Source: Suillus spraguei
Lineage: Eukaryota > Basidiomycota > Agaricomycetes > Boletales > Suillaceae
NCBI GenBank assembly: GCA_016800925.1
Contig: JABCPU010000133.1
Span: forward strand, 62,001-126,000
Length of the DNA stretch: 64,000 nt
Direction of reading: 5' to 3'
The notes under the pieces are model-generated. The model was not told the origin of the DNA. It ran no database searches and was given only the letters and a program-made list of their open reading frames with translations. How positions within the stretch are numbered: position 1 is the first letter of the stretch; every line of letters begins with the position of its first letter. The position numbers were made by a program, and so were the translations under genes. Below are positions 47,481-59,910 of this stretch, piece by piece.

Positions 47481-48930
47481 ATGAATGAAACTTGCTCTCA
47501 AAGTTATCAGGTATGTTCCACTTTATCTAGCTCATGTCTTCAACTGATCATGCGACAGCCCCGGTATGCCCTCAATACCCCAGCCACATTTCCTACCCAG
47601 CGTCAGCACCACCCTTCTCCTTCACCTCAGTATGAATTTGATGATAATGTCATTGATCCTGCCCTTCATCCGCTTCCTGACAGCGTTGATCTGGACTTGA
47701 CTGACCCAGTTGTCATTGCTGAGGCACGTGGCTATGCTGCTGCCTCTAAAACAGCTGGGGCTCATCGCAAAGTTCACACCACCCAAACCAAGGGCAAGGA
47801 AAACTCAGGAGTGTGAGCCACCAAGTGTGCCCATGAGACCATGGCTGACGATGATGAGGGTGGCACCAGGATCAAGCGTGGATGCCCATCAGGTTCTAAT
47901 AATTATACTACTGCTGACACTAAGGCACTTCTCGACTTTGTCGAAAATGAATTGCTGCTTGGTCAGCGAGGCTGGCAGGCAGTACATGCGAAGTTCTCAG
48001 AGTGGGCAAAAGACCTGGGATGTCCGGTCCACAAAGCTAGCTCCCTTGAAACAAAGTTTAAACAGGTAAGACATCTGCTCATTCGATTACTTTTGACTAA
48101 CCTCTCCTTAGCTCATTAAGACTACCAAACCTACTGGAGATGGTGTTTGCCCTCCTGATGTCACCCGTGCACACCAAATCGACACACTTATCAATGAATG
48201 AGCAGGCACACACGATCTCAATGATGTAGACTATAATGACAACCCTCATGACGATACTCGCTCTATCTCTTCTGGTCTAGATGAGCCACACCATGTGGCT
48301 GTTACAAAGGCCATGCACACAGAAGCTCCTGTTCCACGACACAATGCACATGGTGCTGCCGCTGCAGAGTTGCTAACTCAACTCTCAGGTGCATTTGATC
48401 CTGTTGCAGTGCAAGCTCGTGATGGAGAACGAGCAGATTGTAATCTTGCCAATACTCAGCTAATGGCACAGGCCCAGCAGCTCCGAGATGCACAGACCAG
48501 AATCGATACACTTCATGCACAAGTGTTTGATTTGTGTAGTAAGTTATATGATTCTCAACATGCCTGTGATATGGCAGAACTATGTGTCAAGATGATGCAG
48601 TCTCAGACATCAGGATCTGGCAGTCATCGCCATAGGAAAATTCGTTCTCCACCTCCAAAAAAAAAGTCCTTGATGCATGAATATTACCCAGATGAAGGCC
48701 AATCAATCAGGTGGTTATCAGACAAAGAATTCGCACCATATGATGATTCATCTGTCGAAGAAGACTCACATGTTGAAGGTCCATCATGTGTTGGAAGGGA
48801 AGCTAGACGATGCATGTCTGTATCTTGTTGTCTGGTTATGCAACATTTGCAAGGAGCAAAGGACACCATTGTGGATGACGAGTCTGCCAGTGTCACATAC
48901 AATACTAAGGAAGGCACCCCAGAGGTTTGA
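47481..48930 (+). pseudogene. Harbinger-associated Myb/SANT-like protein (DUF6818 type)
   Basis: One frame from 47481 (or the ATG at 47550) to 48066 is broken by TGA at 47814-47816. It contains the DNA-binding block RGCPSGSNNYTTADTKALLD, GQRGWQAVHAKFSEWAKDLG and SSLETKFKQ. A GTAAGA...TTAG intron leads to LIKTTKPTGDGVCPPDVTRA, then another TGA where CGA is expected (INE-stop-AGT, about 48199-48201), and a long acidic coiled-coil-like tail. The Myb-like proteins of PIF/Harbinger elements help bring transposase to DNA. It lies tail to tail with the transposase at 49339-50487. Confidence 0.65.
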
Positions 48931-49338
48931 AGGTCATTTGTTTTGACAATTACATTTCTTCATTTTACTTTCAAGTCTATCTCTTGCGTTCTCTTAGCTT
49001 TTAATTGACTTGACTGTGCAAGTCTTTAATTTGTTGTGTTTCATTCAATATGGTCTTACAAGTCTTTCGTACATCATAGCTGTTCATACATTCCCCATTT
49101 TGTTCCATTCTCCAAAGCCAGTAGTTAGTATTTACTGATACTCTAATGTTACATGAAATCTAGTGACCCAGTCTTTCTGCCTTTGCTCCAAAAATAGCAT
49201 ATTTTCAAAATTATGCCAGACCTCCATGTATTCATCAGTTGCTTGCCAGTGATTCATATATACAGTATGTATTTAATTGATGCCCACTTTCTTTGAACGC
49301 AGATTGTGTAGACAAACACATATTTCAATAAGGTCACC
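48931..49338. other. Spacer between the two Harbinger genes
   Basis: AT-rich, no open frame worth calling. It presumably holds the two 3' ends. Confidence 0.4.
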
Positions 49339-50487
49339 TCAGGCCTCTTTGTCTGATATATCAAGTGGAACATGGAGACAGCCAAATGCACCTTGTAGGC
49401 TTTGCATACCCCACTCAGCTGTCTGTCGGTAGGAAAGTAATTCCCGATTGAATGCCATGTGTTCCTCTATGTCCACTGCTGAGCCTCGCAAGGTTTGACC
49501 CTGTTTGAGAGGTGCGCAAATATGACCATTGATATTGTTGCTTCCACGTGGGAAGGCAGTGTCAGCCACAATATAGTAGCCTGCAGGAGTGTGATCTCAA
49601 AGGGCTGCATAATTTTCCTTTGCAACACGAGAGTCATGCCAGCTCCCTGGCGCATTTGTCCTGGCTGCTATGATTATGCCTGAGATACATGTCATTAGTA
49701 GTACTAATTTGTTTAAAGATCAATGAGGCTTACCTTGAGATGAAAATGCGAGAACTGAACTGATAAAATGCTCCGACAACCAGTCATTGAATGTGGCATT
49801 TTCAATATCAACGTCATCTGACGTTTGCACAGGAAGTTTCAAGCCATCTATGCTACCAAAGGCTCCCTGAAGTTGTGCATGACATGCCACCACAAGAGCA
49901 TTGCATTCCCTGAACTCGTCTCCTTGCAACCAACAGACCTTGGCATCAACCATGTTGCACAGAGTGAGGAGGAGTATGTGCAGGCCAAATGAAAGGTACC
50001 ATGATACTGTTGTTGGGATGAGTGCAAAAATCTGTTGCAGACTAATTTGATGCATTGTCAAGTTTAGGTAGTGTAATACAAGGCCAAGGGCACCTCCAGC
50101 ATCAAGAGATCATCGTTCGACACGAGGATTAGCATGCTGACTGATGTTGTCATGAGGAATGGGTGTATGGTACCAATGTTTTGCACAGCCAGAGGTGAGT
50201 ATGAAGGTGAATGTCTCCACATCAAAACCCATGGTTGTAATGATGGCTCGATCATTCTGGCTCGCAAATAAAGCTTGCCATGGGGTACTCATCTGTGGAT
50301 TTGGAAGGAGCTGTGCACAGCAAAGGTATTGTCGTCGTGGTTGACATCTGTCAATGTGGTCTTGTTGAGTCAGCTCAGTTCCCACCAGTACAGTAGCTGC
50401 AACAATGAGTGCAGATTCCTCATTGTCGATTACTTCTGTCTCTATCTCATTTTGCAATGCTTGATATTGATATAAAATATCATCCAT
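49339..50487 (-). pseudogene. PIF/Harbinger transposase (DDE_Tnp_4 type)
   Basis: The start at 50485-50487 (MDDILYQYQALQNEIETEV) continues in one frame, except for TGA at about 50097 in place of an expected Arg codon (VER-stop-SLDAGGALGL), to an intron at about 49735. The last exon ends at 49339. Catalytic landmarks: GSIDGLKLPV (first Asp), GSWHDSRV (second), VADTAFPRG, and ELLSYRQTAEWGMQSLQG (Glu region). The DDE residues look preserved, but the nonsense codon should prevent a full product. Confidence 0.75.
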
Positions 50488-51285
50488 GATATTCTATGGG
50501 CCTATGGTTTGGTTTTTTGTACAGAATATTTGATTGTGTAACTTCAAAAATATTTTTCAAAGTCTGGTATATGATAATCCACATTATTTTGCCTACGGGA
50601 AGTCACCCAATATATTTTTATGCAGGGTTTTATTTAGCCCACGCACTGCCACACTGTATATGAACATATGTATAGTTCTTCAGCAGTGTGTGGGTGGCTT
50701 GGAGCAGTGTTCTGCCGGTCAGTGTACATTTATCAAGGTTAAGGTATGTTCGAGTGGTGAACTTGTGAAGATCTGAAGAGGCTCAGACTAGAAACGAGAG
50801 AGAGAGAACTCAGTCTTAGTTGGAAAGACTACACTATGACAGGTTCATACCTAGAAATGAGAGAGAGAGAACTATACATCATTAGTACTAAGTATGATGT
50901 TCAAGTTGTAGTAAGTAGCTCACCTCAGTCTTAGTTGGAAAGACTGAGGGAAGAGAATTCTATGGACGCTGAATATTAGAGGATCGTTTGAACGGAGAAC
51001 GAAAATATGAACGTGGATGAAATGTGTATGATAAGTATGTAATGATAGATAAGAGGAACATATCTTGATAGAACTTTCCCGTGGGTGCAAGTGAACTGAA
51101 CACGTGCAGTGCCAGATGTCCTGCCTGGATATTATGTATATAATCATATCTGATTGGATGACAAAGCACAAGTGAATGTTCGAAGTGCTGTATGCAGTAC
51201 GCCAATGATCACAGAATTGATAGTACTAGACTACTACTACTAAGAAGCAGGTTCTTTCAACATATTCCCTTCTACATATCATCTG
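50488..51285. other. Non-coding, short direct repeats, left flank of the chromovirus
   Basis: CTCAGTCTTAGTTGGAAAGA occurs at about 50810 and 50925. CTAGAAA(C/T)GAGAGAGAGAGA occurs at about 50788 and 50851. The last five bases, ATCTG, are the left target duplication of the chromovirus. By symmetry this should be the continuation of the hAT region found to the right of 62632. Confidence 0.5.
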
Positions 51286-51771
51286 TGTTACAGTCGTACA
51301 TGCCCCTATTCATTTTCTCTTCGTCTCCTTTACTTGTATATTGTATATTACATAACATGACTCTGACTCATGTGCTCAACGCATCTGTACTATAGTTGCC
51401 TTCCTTCTTTGGATATGCACTTATGCTCTCACATCTCTCTCTTGGTCCGTGCGCACATATTGACCTATTTAAGCACATTGTATTACACTTGTATACTTTA
51501 CTTTAATCTTACTGGGTTTTACCTGGAACATCCTTCGCTTAGGTCTCCAACCTAAGTTGTCTTGAATCGTCTCTAAGTCTAAGCACTCCTTAGCCTTAGT
51601 CTCTATTCTCGTAGAACCTCTTAAGACTTGTCTTTGAGGCTGAACCCTTGATAGTACTCGGAACGCGTTCCTTGTACTTTCACCTTGTCCTCTCCTGGAC
51701 ATGGTAGAACTTCCAAGCAGACTGTCTGTGTCTTTTCACTGTTGCTGGTGACACCATCCCAGTTCGTAACA
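51286..51771 (+). repeat. Chromovirus 5' LTR (family D)
   Basis: 486 bases, TGTTACAGTCGTACATGCCC to CCCAGTTCGTAACA, very close to the 3' LTR and of equal length. The primer site after it (AAAGATTAAAGTCC) was not matched to a tRNA. Confidence 0.92.
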
Positions 51772-51899
51772 AAAGATTAAAGTCCACCTGATCGTCGACT
51801 ATCCAGGCTTTGACCCTGAAATCTGATACAGCCCTAACGGACAGCAAGACCGCGCGTGTAGGCACCGAGAACATATAACTCACCAGACAAATCACCATC

Positions 51900-52732
51900 A
51901 TGACTACCACCAAAGAATTTGAATACAAAATCGGTCTTCCAACCAGTTTTGACGGAGAGGTGACAACTCTCTGGAATTCATCCAATCATGCAATCTGTGC
52001 TTCGATATCAATGAAAAGCTTTACACCACTGATAAGCAGAAAATCATTTTCATTACATCCTTCATGAGCGAGAAGAACACCAAATCTTGGAAAGAGCAAT
52101 TCCTTTCTCATGCTCAGTCAACTGATACCTCTGGACAAAAGGTTGGTTACAGAATGTTGAAGGATTTTATGAAAAGCTTCAATGAAGCCTTTGAACCAGT
52201 GGATACCAGAGGGACCGCATTAACAAAGCTCAGGGACCTCAAACAAGGAAGTGGCGATCTCCACACCTACATCGCTGACTTCGAGGCACTTGCAGCCAAG
52301 GCTCACATCACCGACGATGCAACAAAGATTCAATTCTTCCAAGACAGCCTCAACCTAGGTATCCTAACCAAGCTCTTCGCACCAGGAGATGTCTCAGAGA
52401 TATTCCGCAACGTGGTATTGCAATGCATTGCCATTGACAACTCCCACCATTGCCTTCTAGCGTTACGAGCACGTCATGCTCCACAGAAGAAGAAGAACTA
52501 TGGAAACGCACATTACACACCCAGTCATGATTCAAATGCAATGGTCGTAGATTGAATCTCTGATATGGAGAGATTCGAATGTATGAAAAAAGGGCAATGC
52601 TTCGGATGCAAGAAGACCGGACACCGTATTCATAACTGTCCTGAAAGAAAGAAGAAAACTCTGCTCTGTCAAACTGAGGTTAAAGATGAAGAAGAAGAAG
52701 AAACTGTGAGGTGGCTTGTAGAGGATTTTTAA
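51900..52732 (+). pseudogene. Chromovirus gag
   Basis: Starts MTTTKEFEYKIGLPTSFDGE; a frameshift near 51965-51970 moves the gag frame into the one that reads LEFIQSCNLCFDINEKLY and then FMKSFNEAFEPVDTRGTAL. A TGA at about 52553 precedes the CCHC zinc knuckle CFGCKKTGHRIHNC (about 52597-52640). Stop TAA at 52730-52732. Gag forms the particle and its knuckle binds RNA; this copy is broken. Confidence 0.75.
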
Positions 52733-52734
52733 AT

Positions 52735-55700
52735 TGGAGAAACAAGGATTCGACGTATGTTTCTCCCAATGTATTACTAAGGCTTGTACATGCTGTAGGT
52801 GAAAGAAAAGAACTTCGTATCCCTATCACCCTTCACTCGCGTACTCGCTTAAAATTCGTCGACACTACTGCTGTCATTGATTTCAGCGCAGCAGGAACAT
52901 TTAATTCTGAGGAGTTTGTGAAACTCCATCAAATCACACGACGAAAACTTAAGACACCATTTCGAGTCACTACAGCGGATGGAACTCTTATCAAGGGGGG
53001 CCGATCATGCACTACTGTCTCCTAGTGGTCAAAATTGATGAATGAACCATGTATGGAAAGTTCAATATCACTAAACTAGGACGAAGAGATCAAATCCTTC
53101 TGGGAATCCCGTGGTTACGCACCATGAACCCCAGTATAGATTGGGCCGCTGAAACACTTGTCCTCCCCCGGACAACGAAGTCTGATGAAATTGAAATCAA
53201 CTTGGATACAGATCGAAAGAAGAACGGGTTACCCCCGGCTTTCCATTGTCATCCCAAGAAATGGAAAAATTCACAACTTCTGAAATCCCTTGTTACCCCT
53301 TCTATTAACATCCCTGATGTTCCAGAAGATCCAGAACCTGAAATACGAATGCCATGTACTACAAATCCCACCCCCCGTGTACAACTACCAAGAGCAGTTT
53401 CACCGATTCTTCGCGCAGAAAAGCGCAAGAACAACTCTGAACCCGAGTATCGGGCCGGACCAGAACCTATTGAGCAATGGCCAATAGAAGAACAGAAGTA
53501 TGGAAAAAGAAAAGCGGAAGAAGAAATCCCTGGATGGGATACAAACGTACCAAAACTATCCAAGTTCTACGTGCCTCCAAAAACTCTTCAAAATACTCCT
53601 TCAGCTTCAATCGAAGAAATCCCCGATGAAAACGAACCCATGCCCTCATTGATCCCAACAGAGGATGATGACCAATTCAACACCATGCAAGATGTCTGGC
53701 ATGTGCCAGAAGTATGTGAAATTTCCTCTTATGAGCTTGGAGACAGAGAATTCCTTGTGGAATATGACATGGATGGAGTTAGTATGAGAATCATTGAAGA
53801 AGTATCCATGGATACACCCCTCACATGTGATGGGACTTCCCAACTCGAACAACTCCCCAACTACTCCACAATCTCCCTTCCCCCTCCGAAATACAGCAAT
53901 AAAGCTCAGGAATTCGCTACGGATGAGAAAGAGAAGAAAAAGAAATCTTTTGAAGAATTGGTCCTGGAATACTTGCACGACTTTGTGGATGTCTTTGCTA
54001 AAGACGGATTGAACAAACTACCCCCTGAACGCCCTGGTATTGATCATCAGATCAATACTAAACCTGGTTTTATTCCCCGCACATCTAAGGTTTACCCACT
54101 ATCGGAAAAAGAATGCACTGCTGTCAAAATGTTTATCGATGAAAATGTTGCAAAGGGTTTCATCTCAGAATCAAAGTCACCCCAAGCTAGTGGCTTCTTC
54201 TTTGTGGGAAAGAAGAGTGGAGAATTGTGCCCCTGTCAAGATTATCGCTACATCAATGATTGGACAGTCAAGAACACTTATCCACTGCCACTTCCTATTT
54301 CCCTTGTCGCACGCCTTCACAATGCACAGTTCTTTATGAAAATGGATATTTGGTCCGGTTATAATCACATTCATATCCATCCTGACGATCACTGGAAAGC
54401 GGCTTTTACTACGGAATTTGGCCTCTTGGAACCGAACATCATGTTCTTTGGCCTCTGCAATTCCCCGGCAACTTTCCAAGCACATATGAATTGTACCTTC
54501 CAGCAGGAAATCAATGAAGGATGGATGGTTATCTACATGGACGATATCCTGATTTTCTCCAGGACTATGGCAGAACACTGCGAACGGACAAGACGGGTTT
54601 TAATGAAGATACAAAAGGAACATTTGTTCCTGAAACCGGAGAAATGCACCTTTGATGCAGAAGAAGTGGAATACCTCAGAATGATAATTTGCCCAGGACA
54701 AGTTGCTATGTACACTGCCAAGACCACGGGAATTGCTGAATGGCCAATCCCGAAATCTGTAAAAGAAGTACAGTCATTCCTCGGCTTTTGCAACTTCTAC
54801 CGCATGTTCATTTCCCACTACTCTGACATCGCTCGACCCCTTATCAAATTAACAAAGAAAGATAAGACCTTTGACTGGTCAACCAAATGTATGGATACTT
54901 TGCTTCACATCCCAACCGGTACTTCGTAACCCTGACCCTTCCCAACAATTTGCCATTGCTACCGATGCTTCGCTTGTAGCAACTGGCAGAGTTCTCTTAC
55001 AGACTGATGAGAATGGAGTTTATCACCCATGCGCATATCTCTTGCAGTCTTTGAACCCTGCAGAACACAATTACCAAATCTTTGATCGGGAACTTCTTGC
55101 CGTGATCCGGGCACTGAATGAATGGCGTCATTATCTTGAAGGAAATCCGCACCCTGTCCTGGTGTTCACCGACCACAAGAATCTTCTATACTTTAGAAGT
55201 GCACAGAAGCTTACCCATCGCCAAGCACGTTGGCAATTGATTCTGTCTATTTACGACATCGAACTACATCACATTGCAGGTACCAAATTGGCAGTACCCA
55301 ATGCCCTCTCTTGTCGGTCCGACTTTGACTCCGGAAAAGATGATAACAAAGACCAGACCCTCCTCCCTGATGCTCTATTCGTTCATCTTATCAATACCAA
55401 CCTAAAGGATGTCTTATCATCCTCTGACCCCCTCGATGACCCCATCTTCGAAACAGCATCCGATGCCCTGGATGGCATGTGCCTCCCCCCTATGAAGTCG
55501 ACACTCTCTGACTGGAAGATTGAGGAGAACGTCCTCTATTTTAAGAATAATGCCTACATTCCACCAGCACATCGCCCTGATATCCTGAAACAGTTTCATG
55601 ATCATCCTACTGTGGGACATCCCAGTAGATTCAAAATGGAAGAACTCGTCAAAAGGGAAGCTTGGTGGCCTGCTATGGGCTCTTATGTTCGGAAATATGT

Positions 55701-56838
55701 CGAGGGTTGCGCCCTTTATCAGCAAATGAAGGCGGATACACATCCCGTTCGACCTCCACTGACCCTGATCCCTTCATCTGCGACTCGCCCTTTTTCTCAG
55801 ATCTCTGTTGATCTTATCACCGACCTCCCCATCTCTGGCAGGTTTGACAGTATCATGGTCGTGGTAGACCATGGCCTTATGAAGGGGGTAATTATTATCC
55901 CTTGTATGAAAACCGTTACTTCTGAAGGCATTGCCAAATTATTCTTGAAACACGTCTATCGTTGATTTGGACTCCATGACAAAGTCATCTCTGATCGTGG
56001 TCCGCAGTTCCTATCTCATTTCTCCAAGGAGCTTGCTCGACTTCTCGACTACGTCATCGCCCCATCTACGGCCTATCACCCTCAGACTGATGGTCAAACT
56101 GAGCGACTCAATCAGGAGCTCGAAACGTACCTACGCATCTATTGCTGCAATAACCCTGAAGATTGGATAGAACACCTACCAATCGCCGAATTTGTCCACA
56201 ACCACCAAAAACACGATGCAAGGAATGCATCACCTTTTTATCTAATGATGGGATACAAACCATGTGCTATCCCTCACCTGATCCCCGACTCACCTGTCCC
56301 TGCAGCAGAAGATCGAGTATGATCCCTGCAGAAGATAAGAGAAGAAGCAATCGCCTGCCATAACATTGCGATGCAAACAATGGCCGAATGATCCTGAGGA
56401 GAGAAGTACACTCCATGGAAGATCGGAGATAAGGTCTGGCTATCTGCTACTAATCTTAGACTCAAACTCCCATCACGGAAACTTGCACCGAAACAATACG
56501 GACCTTTCCAAATCATCGATGTCTTATCGCCCATCACATTTACGCTCAAACTCCCTCCACAATGGAAAATTCATCCTACTTTCCATGCTTCCATCTTATC
56601 GTCCTATAGCGAAACAGACGTACACGGCCCAAACTTCCCCAAACCACTGCCTGATATTATTGAAGAAGAAGAATACGAAGTAGAAGCAATTCTTTCTCAC
56701 AAAGGAACCGGCATTCGCCGATGCTATCTTGTTTCCTGGAAAGGATATTCATCGGGAGATAACAAATGGCTCCCAGAAAAGAACTTGAAGAACTCCGCTC
56801 GAATCCTGAATGCTTATAAGAAGCAACACTCTCTTTGA
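52735..56838 (+). pseudogene. Chromovirus pol (PR-RT-RH-IN-chromodomain)
   Basis: The protease region shows TTAVIDFSAAGTF, where the active D-S/T-G is altered, followed after a frame break near 53025 by QILLGIPWLRTMNPSIDW. Reverse transcriptase has MKMDIWSGYNHIHI and the intact YMDDILIF (about 54533-54556). A frameshift near 54900 leads to RNase H (AIATDASLVATG, FTDHKNLLYF). Integrase: HDHPTVGHPSRFK, SVDLITDLP, then TGA at 55963-55965, and ISDRGPQFLSHF, AYHPQTDGQTERLNQEL. Further TGA stops lie near 56321 and 56389. A chromodomain (CYLVSWKGYSSGDNKWLP) ends at TGA 56836-56838. At least two frameshifts and several stops. Confidence 0.85.
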
Positions 56839-56862
56839 TTATTCTTCAGTCAATCAAACTGC

Positions 56863-57827
56863 TGTAAAGATTCAACCTAGCTTGGGCTGTAGATAAACCA
56901 CTGCCTAAACTAGTATGTTAGTCTTGCGCTCCGTCTAGTCTGCTTCACTTGTAAGAACAAGAGTGTTCGACCCTAAAGGGGGATGCCTAATTAGTATGGT
57001 CCAGTTCGAGTCTAACTTCTTTGCGAAACAAGTGTTTGAGTCAGCGGTAAGTTGCCGCGGTCAGCGATGATACCGCCGGAACTAGTGTCGTGCATTGCAG
57101 TGCTACCATCGTCAAGATAAAGTCAGTAACAGTTGTGTCTAGCAAGTGATGTCGAGCGGTGGTCTCAGCGGTAGTAGTAAGGTTGTGAGCGGTGCAAAGA
57201 AACAGTAAAGAAGACTGCAGTACTTTCAGTGGTAAAGCAGCAGTGCATGAGAAGTTCAGTCAAAAGTAACAATCAAAAGTCCAGTGGTATGCCGGCGGTA
57301 ACGGAGAACGAGCATGATGTATTAACAAGCGATAAGGGAACTTTAAAGACTATGTCCACTACTGGGTTGATCCAGAGCTAGACAATAATCCTGACCTATA
57401 GTACGTGCAATGGTGTAAAATCAGGTACTTTATCGTGTGGGGTACGTGGTGCTTATATCCTACTTCATATGTACTCAGAATACTTTAGGCGAGATCAGTA
57501 GCACTGGAGTGTAGTAACCGCCGTAAGTAAACATAGCACAAGGCGCTGCGGCACGAGGCAACATGTAATAACACTTGCCGTGGAATCAGTGATAACGAAC
57601 AGGAAACAAACTACGCACCAAATGGAGCTATGCGGACGCGGCAAGGACATGGAAGGACATCGGTTCATGGAACGTGGTGCGGCAGTTGGTATGGTGTGCA
57701 GTAAGCGTGGGATGCCGCCGGTACTGCTAAAGGGGTAAGAAGGCCATGGACTAGTGGTAACTCCTGTAGACGTGAGACGAGTGTCAAAATATGGGGTTTT
57801 AAGCCCAGCGCTAATATGTTTGTTACA
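56863..57827 (-). repeat. Solo LTR, family C (reverse copy), inside the chromovirus
   Basis: TGTAAAGATTCAACCTAGC to ATATGTTTGTTACA, flanked by CTGC at 56859-56862 and 57828-57831. It was inserted between the end of pol and the third frame, so it post-dates the chromovirus insertion or was present in its source. Confidence 0.88.
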
Positions 57828-57862
57828 CTGCACAAGCACTTGATCAACTAAAACCTTTCGAA

Positions 57863-59334
57863 ATGTCCTTCCCCACTGCTTACATCACCCCTGTCACTAT
57901 TGCCAACAATGACTCTGACTCCGACGCAGAAAACTACGGAACCCTTTCCACTGAAATCGACAACACCTCCTATATTGAAGCCGCCCTTCTATGCGAAGGA
58001 CATGCTCTCAAAATTGAAAGAATCCTCACCGAGAGAGGTGCCTTCCCCGCTTTACTCCTTGTCAACATCATCCACACCGCTGCCATTATTGAAACTAATA
58101 TCAATGAAACTACAGAAATCACTTACCGCCAGCGTATCCTACACCTACAGAAATGCATTCATTCTTATGCAATGCTTTTGCTTCCCCATTCTTTTAAAAG
58201 TAATGTTGAAGAAGCTATTCACATTGTGGCTGAATGCCAAGCAGGTGTTGCTCAACCTCCCGCTCCGCAAAGAGATACGGACCCACTTCCAGTCCCTCCA
58301 CCCCCTTCTTTGCGCATTTATTCTAACATTGATGCCTTTGCTGGCTTATACACTGCTGTTCAAGAAATTGGACAGCTCACCAACGCAGTCGTCAAAACTA
58401 TCCAGCAATCAGTCATGGAAACAAGAGCAGCCAGAAATTTAGTTGAAGAAGCTATTACTGATCTGCAGCAAACTCAAGCAGACCTCACTTCCCCACGAAC
58501 CCCATCTCCCATTGAACGACCAACTTCACTGCCCTCTGTTATAGTCTCCCATGATCACCCTGCATGGTTATACGAACCTTGCATGAACGAGCAGTGTGAA
58601 GCTGCGAAAATATTAGGGGTCCCTGTCACTGAGTTGGTGGCACTTGGTCCTTGACTTCGCGACCTCCATATTCATCCTCCAATGTCCATCCTAGCATCAT
58701 TTGGTCCAATGGACCGTGTCTTACCAGTCCTAGTAAAGGACTTCGGCATAACGTCCCCTTCCTCCTCCGACGAACTTCTCAAGGTTGCTGAACAAGCAAC
58801 TACTCCTGATCTCCCAACATAAGCATACACTCTTACCACTGAACAGCAGGCGCAGCTCAGATGTGACAATACCTTCACTTTAAGTCATATGGCGCGACGG
58901 AAGGGAAAGAAGCATGCCAGGTCCACTAGTCCCAAACCCATTATCTCACCATCGCCATTACGCATGTCTACCTCCAACACTGATGAAAATATGAAATGTC
59001 GGTTTTGCGGCATCATTGGACATCGGCAAAAGAATTGCCCCGAATACCAGTGTCAAATCTGTCTGCGACACACCCCTACCCATCTATCTATCTACTGCCC
59101 TCAGCGTATTGGAGATCCCCCATTTACGCTTACTTGGAAGGACGATGGATTTATGATGCACTTTGTAGGTGGGAGCAGTATCTTATTAATCATCGACGAA
59201 GAAAGGCAGGTCGACGAGCAAGGACTGTAGCAGAAGAAGAAGCGGTTTATATGCTAGGGGGAAGCACTGCTGATGAAGACATCGCTAACTATGATGACTA
59301 TGATCCCATCTATGATGCCAATTGTGATATATGA
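57863..59334 (+). pseudogene. Third chromovirus frame with CCHC zinc knuckle
   Basis: Starts MSFPTAYITPVTIANND about 60 bases after the pol stop once the inserted LTR is discounted. It continues in one frame through TGA 58652-58654 and a TAA near 58820 to a zinc knuckle KCRFCGIIGHRQKNC (about 58996-59040), then a second cysteine cluster CQICLRHTPTHLSIYC. Near 59130 the better coding frame shifts (WIYDALCRWEQYLINHRRR; acidic end DDYDPIYDANCDI, stop at 59332-59334). A helical region (LYTAVQEIGQLTNAVVKTI) precedes a proline-rich linker. About 480 residues. It is not an envelope: no signal or membrane segment is seen. It could be a second Gag-like or nucleic-acid-binding protein. Confidence 0.65.
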
Positions 59335-59353
59335 AAGTCGGTGACTTTCCATG

Positions 59354-59367
59354 TAAAAAGGGGGTAA
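59354..59367 (+). promoter_or_regulatory. Polypurine tract of the chromovirus
   Basis: TAAAAAGGGGGTAA directly before the 3' LTR, where plus-strand DNA synthesis would be primed. Confidence 0.75.
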
Positions 59368-59853
59368 TGTTACAGTCATACGTGCCCCTATTCATTTTCT
59401 CTTCATCTCCTTTACTTGTATATTGTATATTACATAACGTGACTCTGACTCATGTGCTCAACGCATCTGTACTATAGTTGCCTTCCTTCTTTGGATATGC
59501 ACTTACGCTCTCACGTCTCTCTCTTGGTCCGTGCGCACATATTGACCTATTTAAGCACATTGTATTACACTTGTATACTTTACTTTAATCTTACTGGGTT
59601 TTACCTGGAACATCCTTCGCTTAGGTCTCCAACCTAAGTCATCTTGAATCATCTCTAAGTCTAAGCACTCCTTAGCCTTAGTCTCTATTCTCGTAGAACC
59701 TCTTAAGACTTGTCTTTGAGGCTGAACCCTTGATAGTACTCGGAACGCGTTCCTTGTACTTTCACCTTGTCCTCTCCTGGACATTGTAGAACTTCCCAGC
59801 AGACCATCTGTGTCTTTTCACTGTCGCTGGTGATGCCATCCCAGTTTGTAACA
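59368..59853 (+). repeat. Chromovirus 3' LTR (family D)
   Basis: 486 bases from TGTTACAGTCATACGTGCCC to CCCAGTTTGTAACA. It differs from the 5' LTR at only a modest number of sites, many of them C/T or G/A. Confidence 0.92.
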
Positions 59854-59910
59854 ATCTGAATCTACTCGTTGAAAAGATACAATCTAGCCTGGGCTGTAGA
59901 TGAACCACGG

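Larger units (their letters stand above)
51286..59853 (+). mobile_element. Ty3/gypsy chromovirus with an extra post-pol frame (broken)
   Basis: Two 486-base LTRs flank the element, with ATCTG duplicated at 51281-51285 and 59854-59858. Inside: gag, pol (protease, reverse transcriptase, RNase H, integrase, chromodomain), a 965-base solo LTR of another family (56863-57827), and a third frame (57863-59334). A polypurine tract (AAAAAGGGGG) precedes the 3' LTR. Multiple frameshifts and stops make it non-autonomous. Confidence 0.9.

Noticed and set aside
51286..59853. Envelope gene for the frame downstream of pol
   Set aside because: No signal peptide, membrane segment or cleavage site; zinc knuckles point to nucleic-acid binding.
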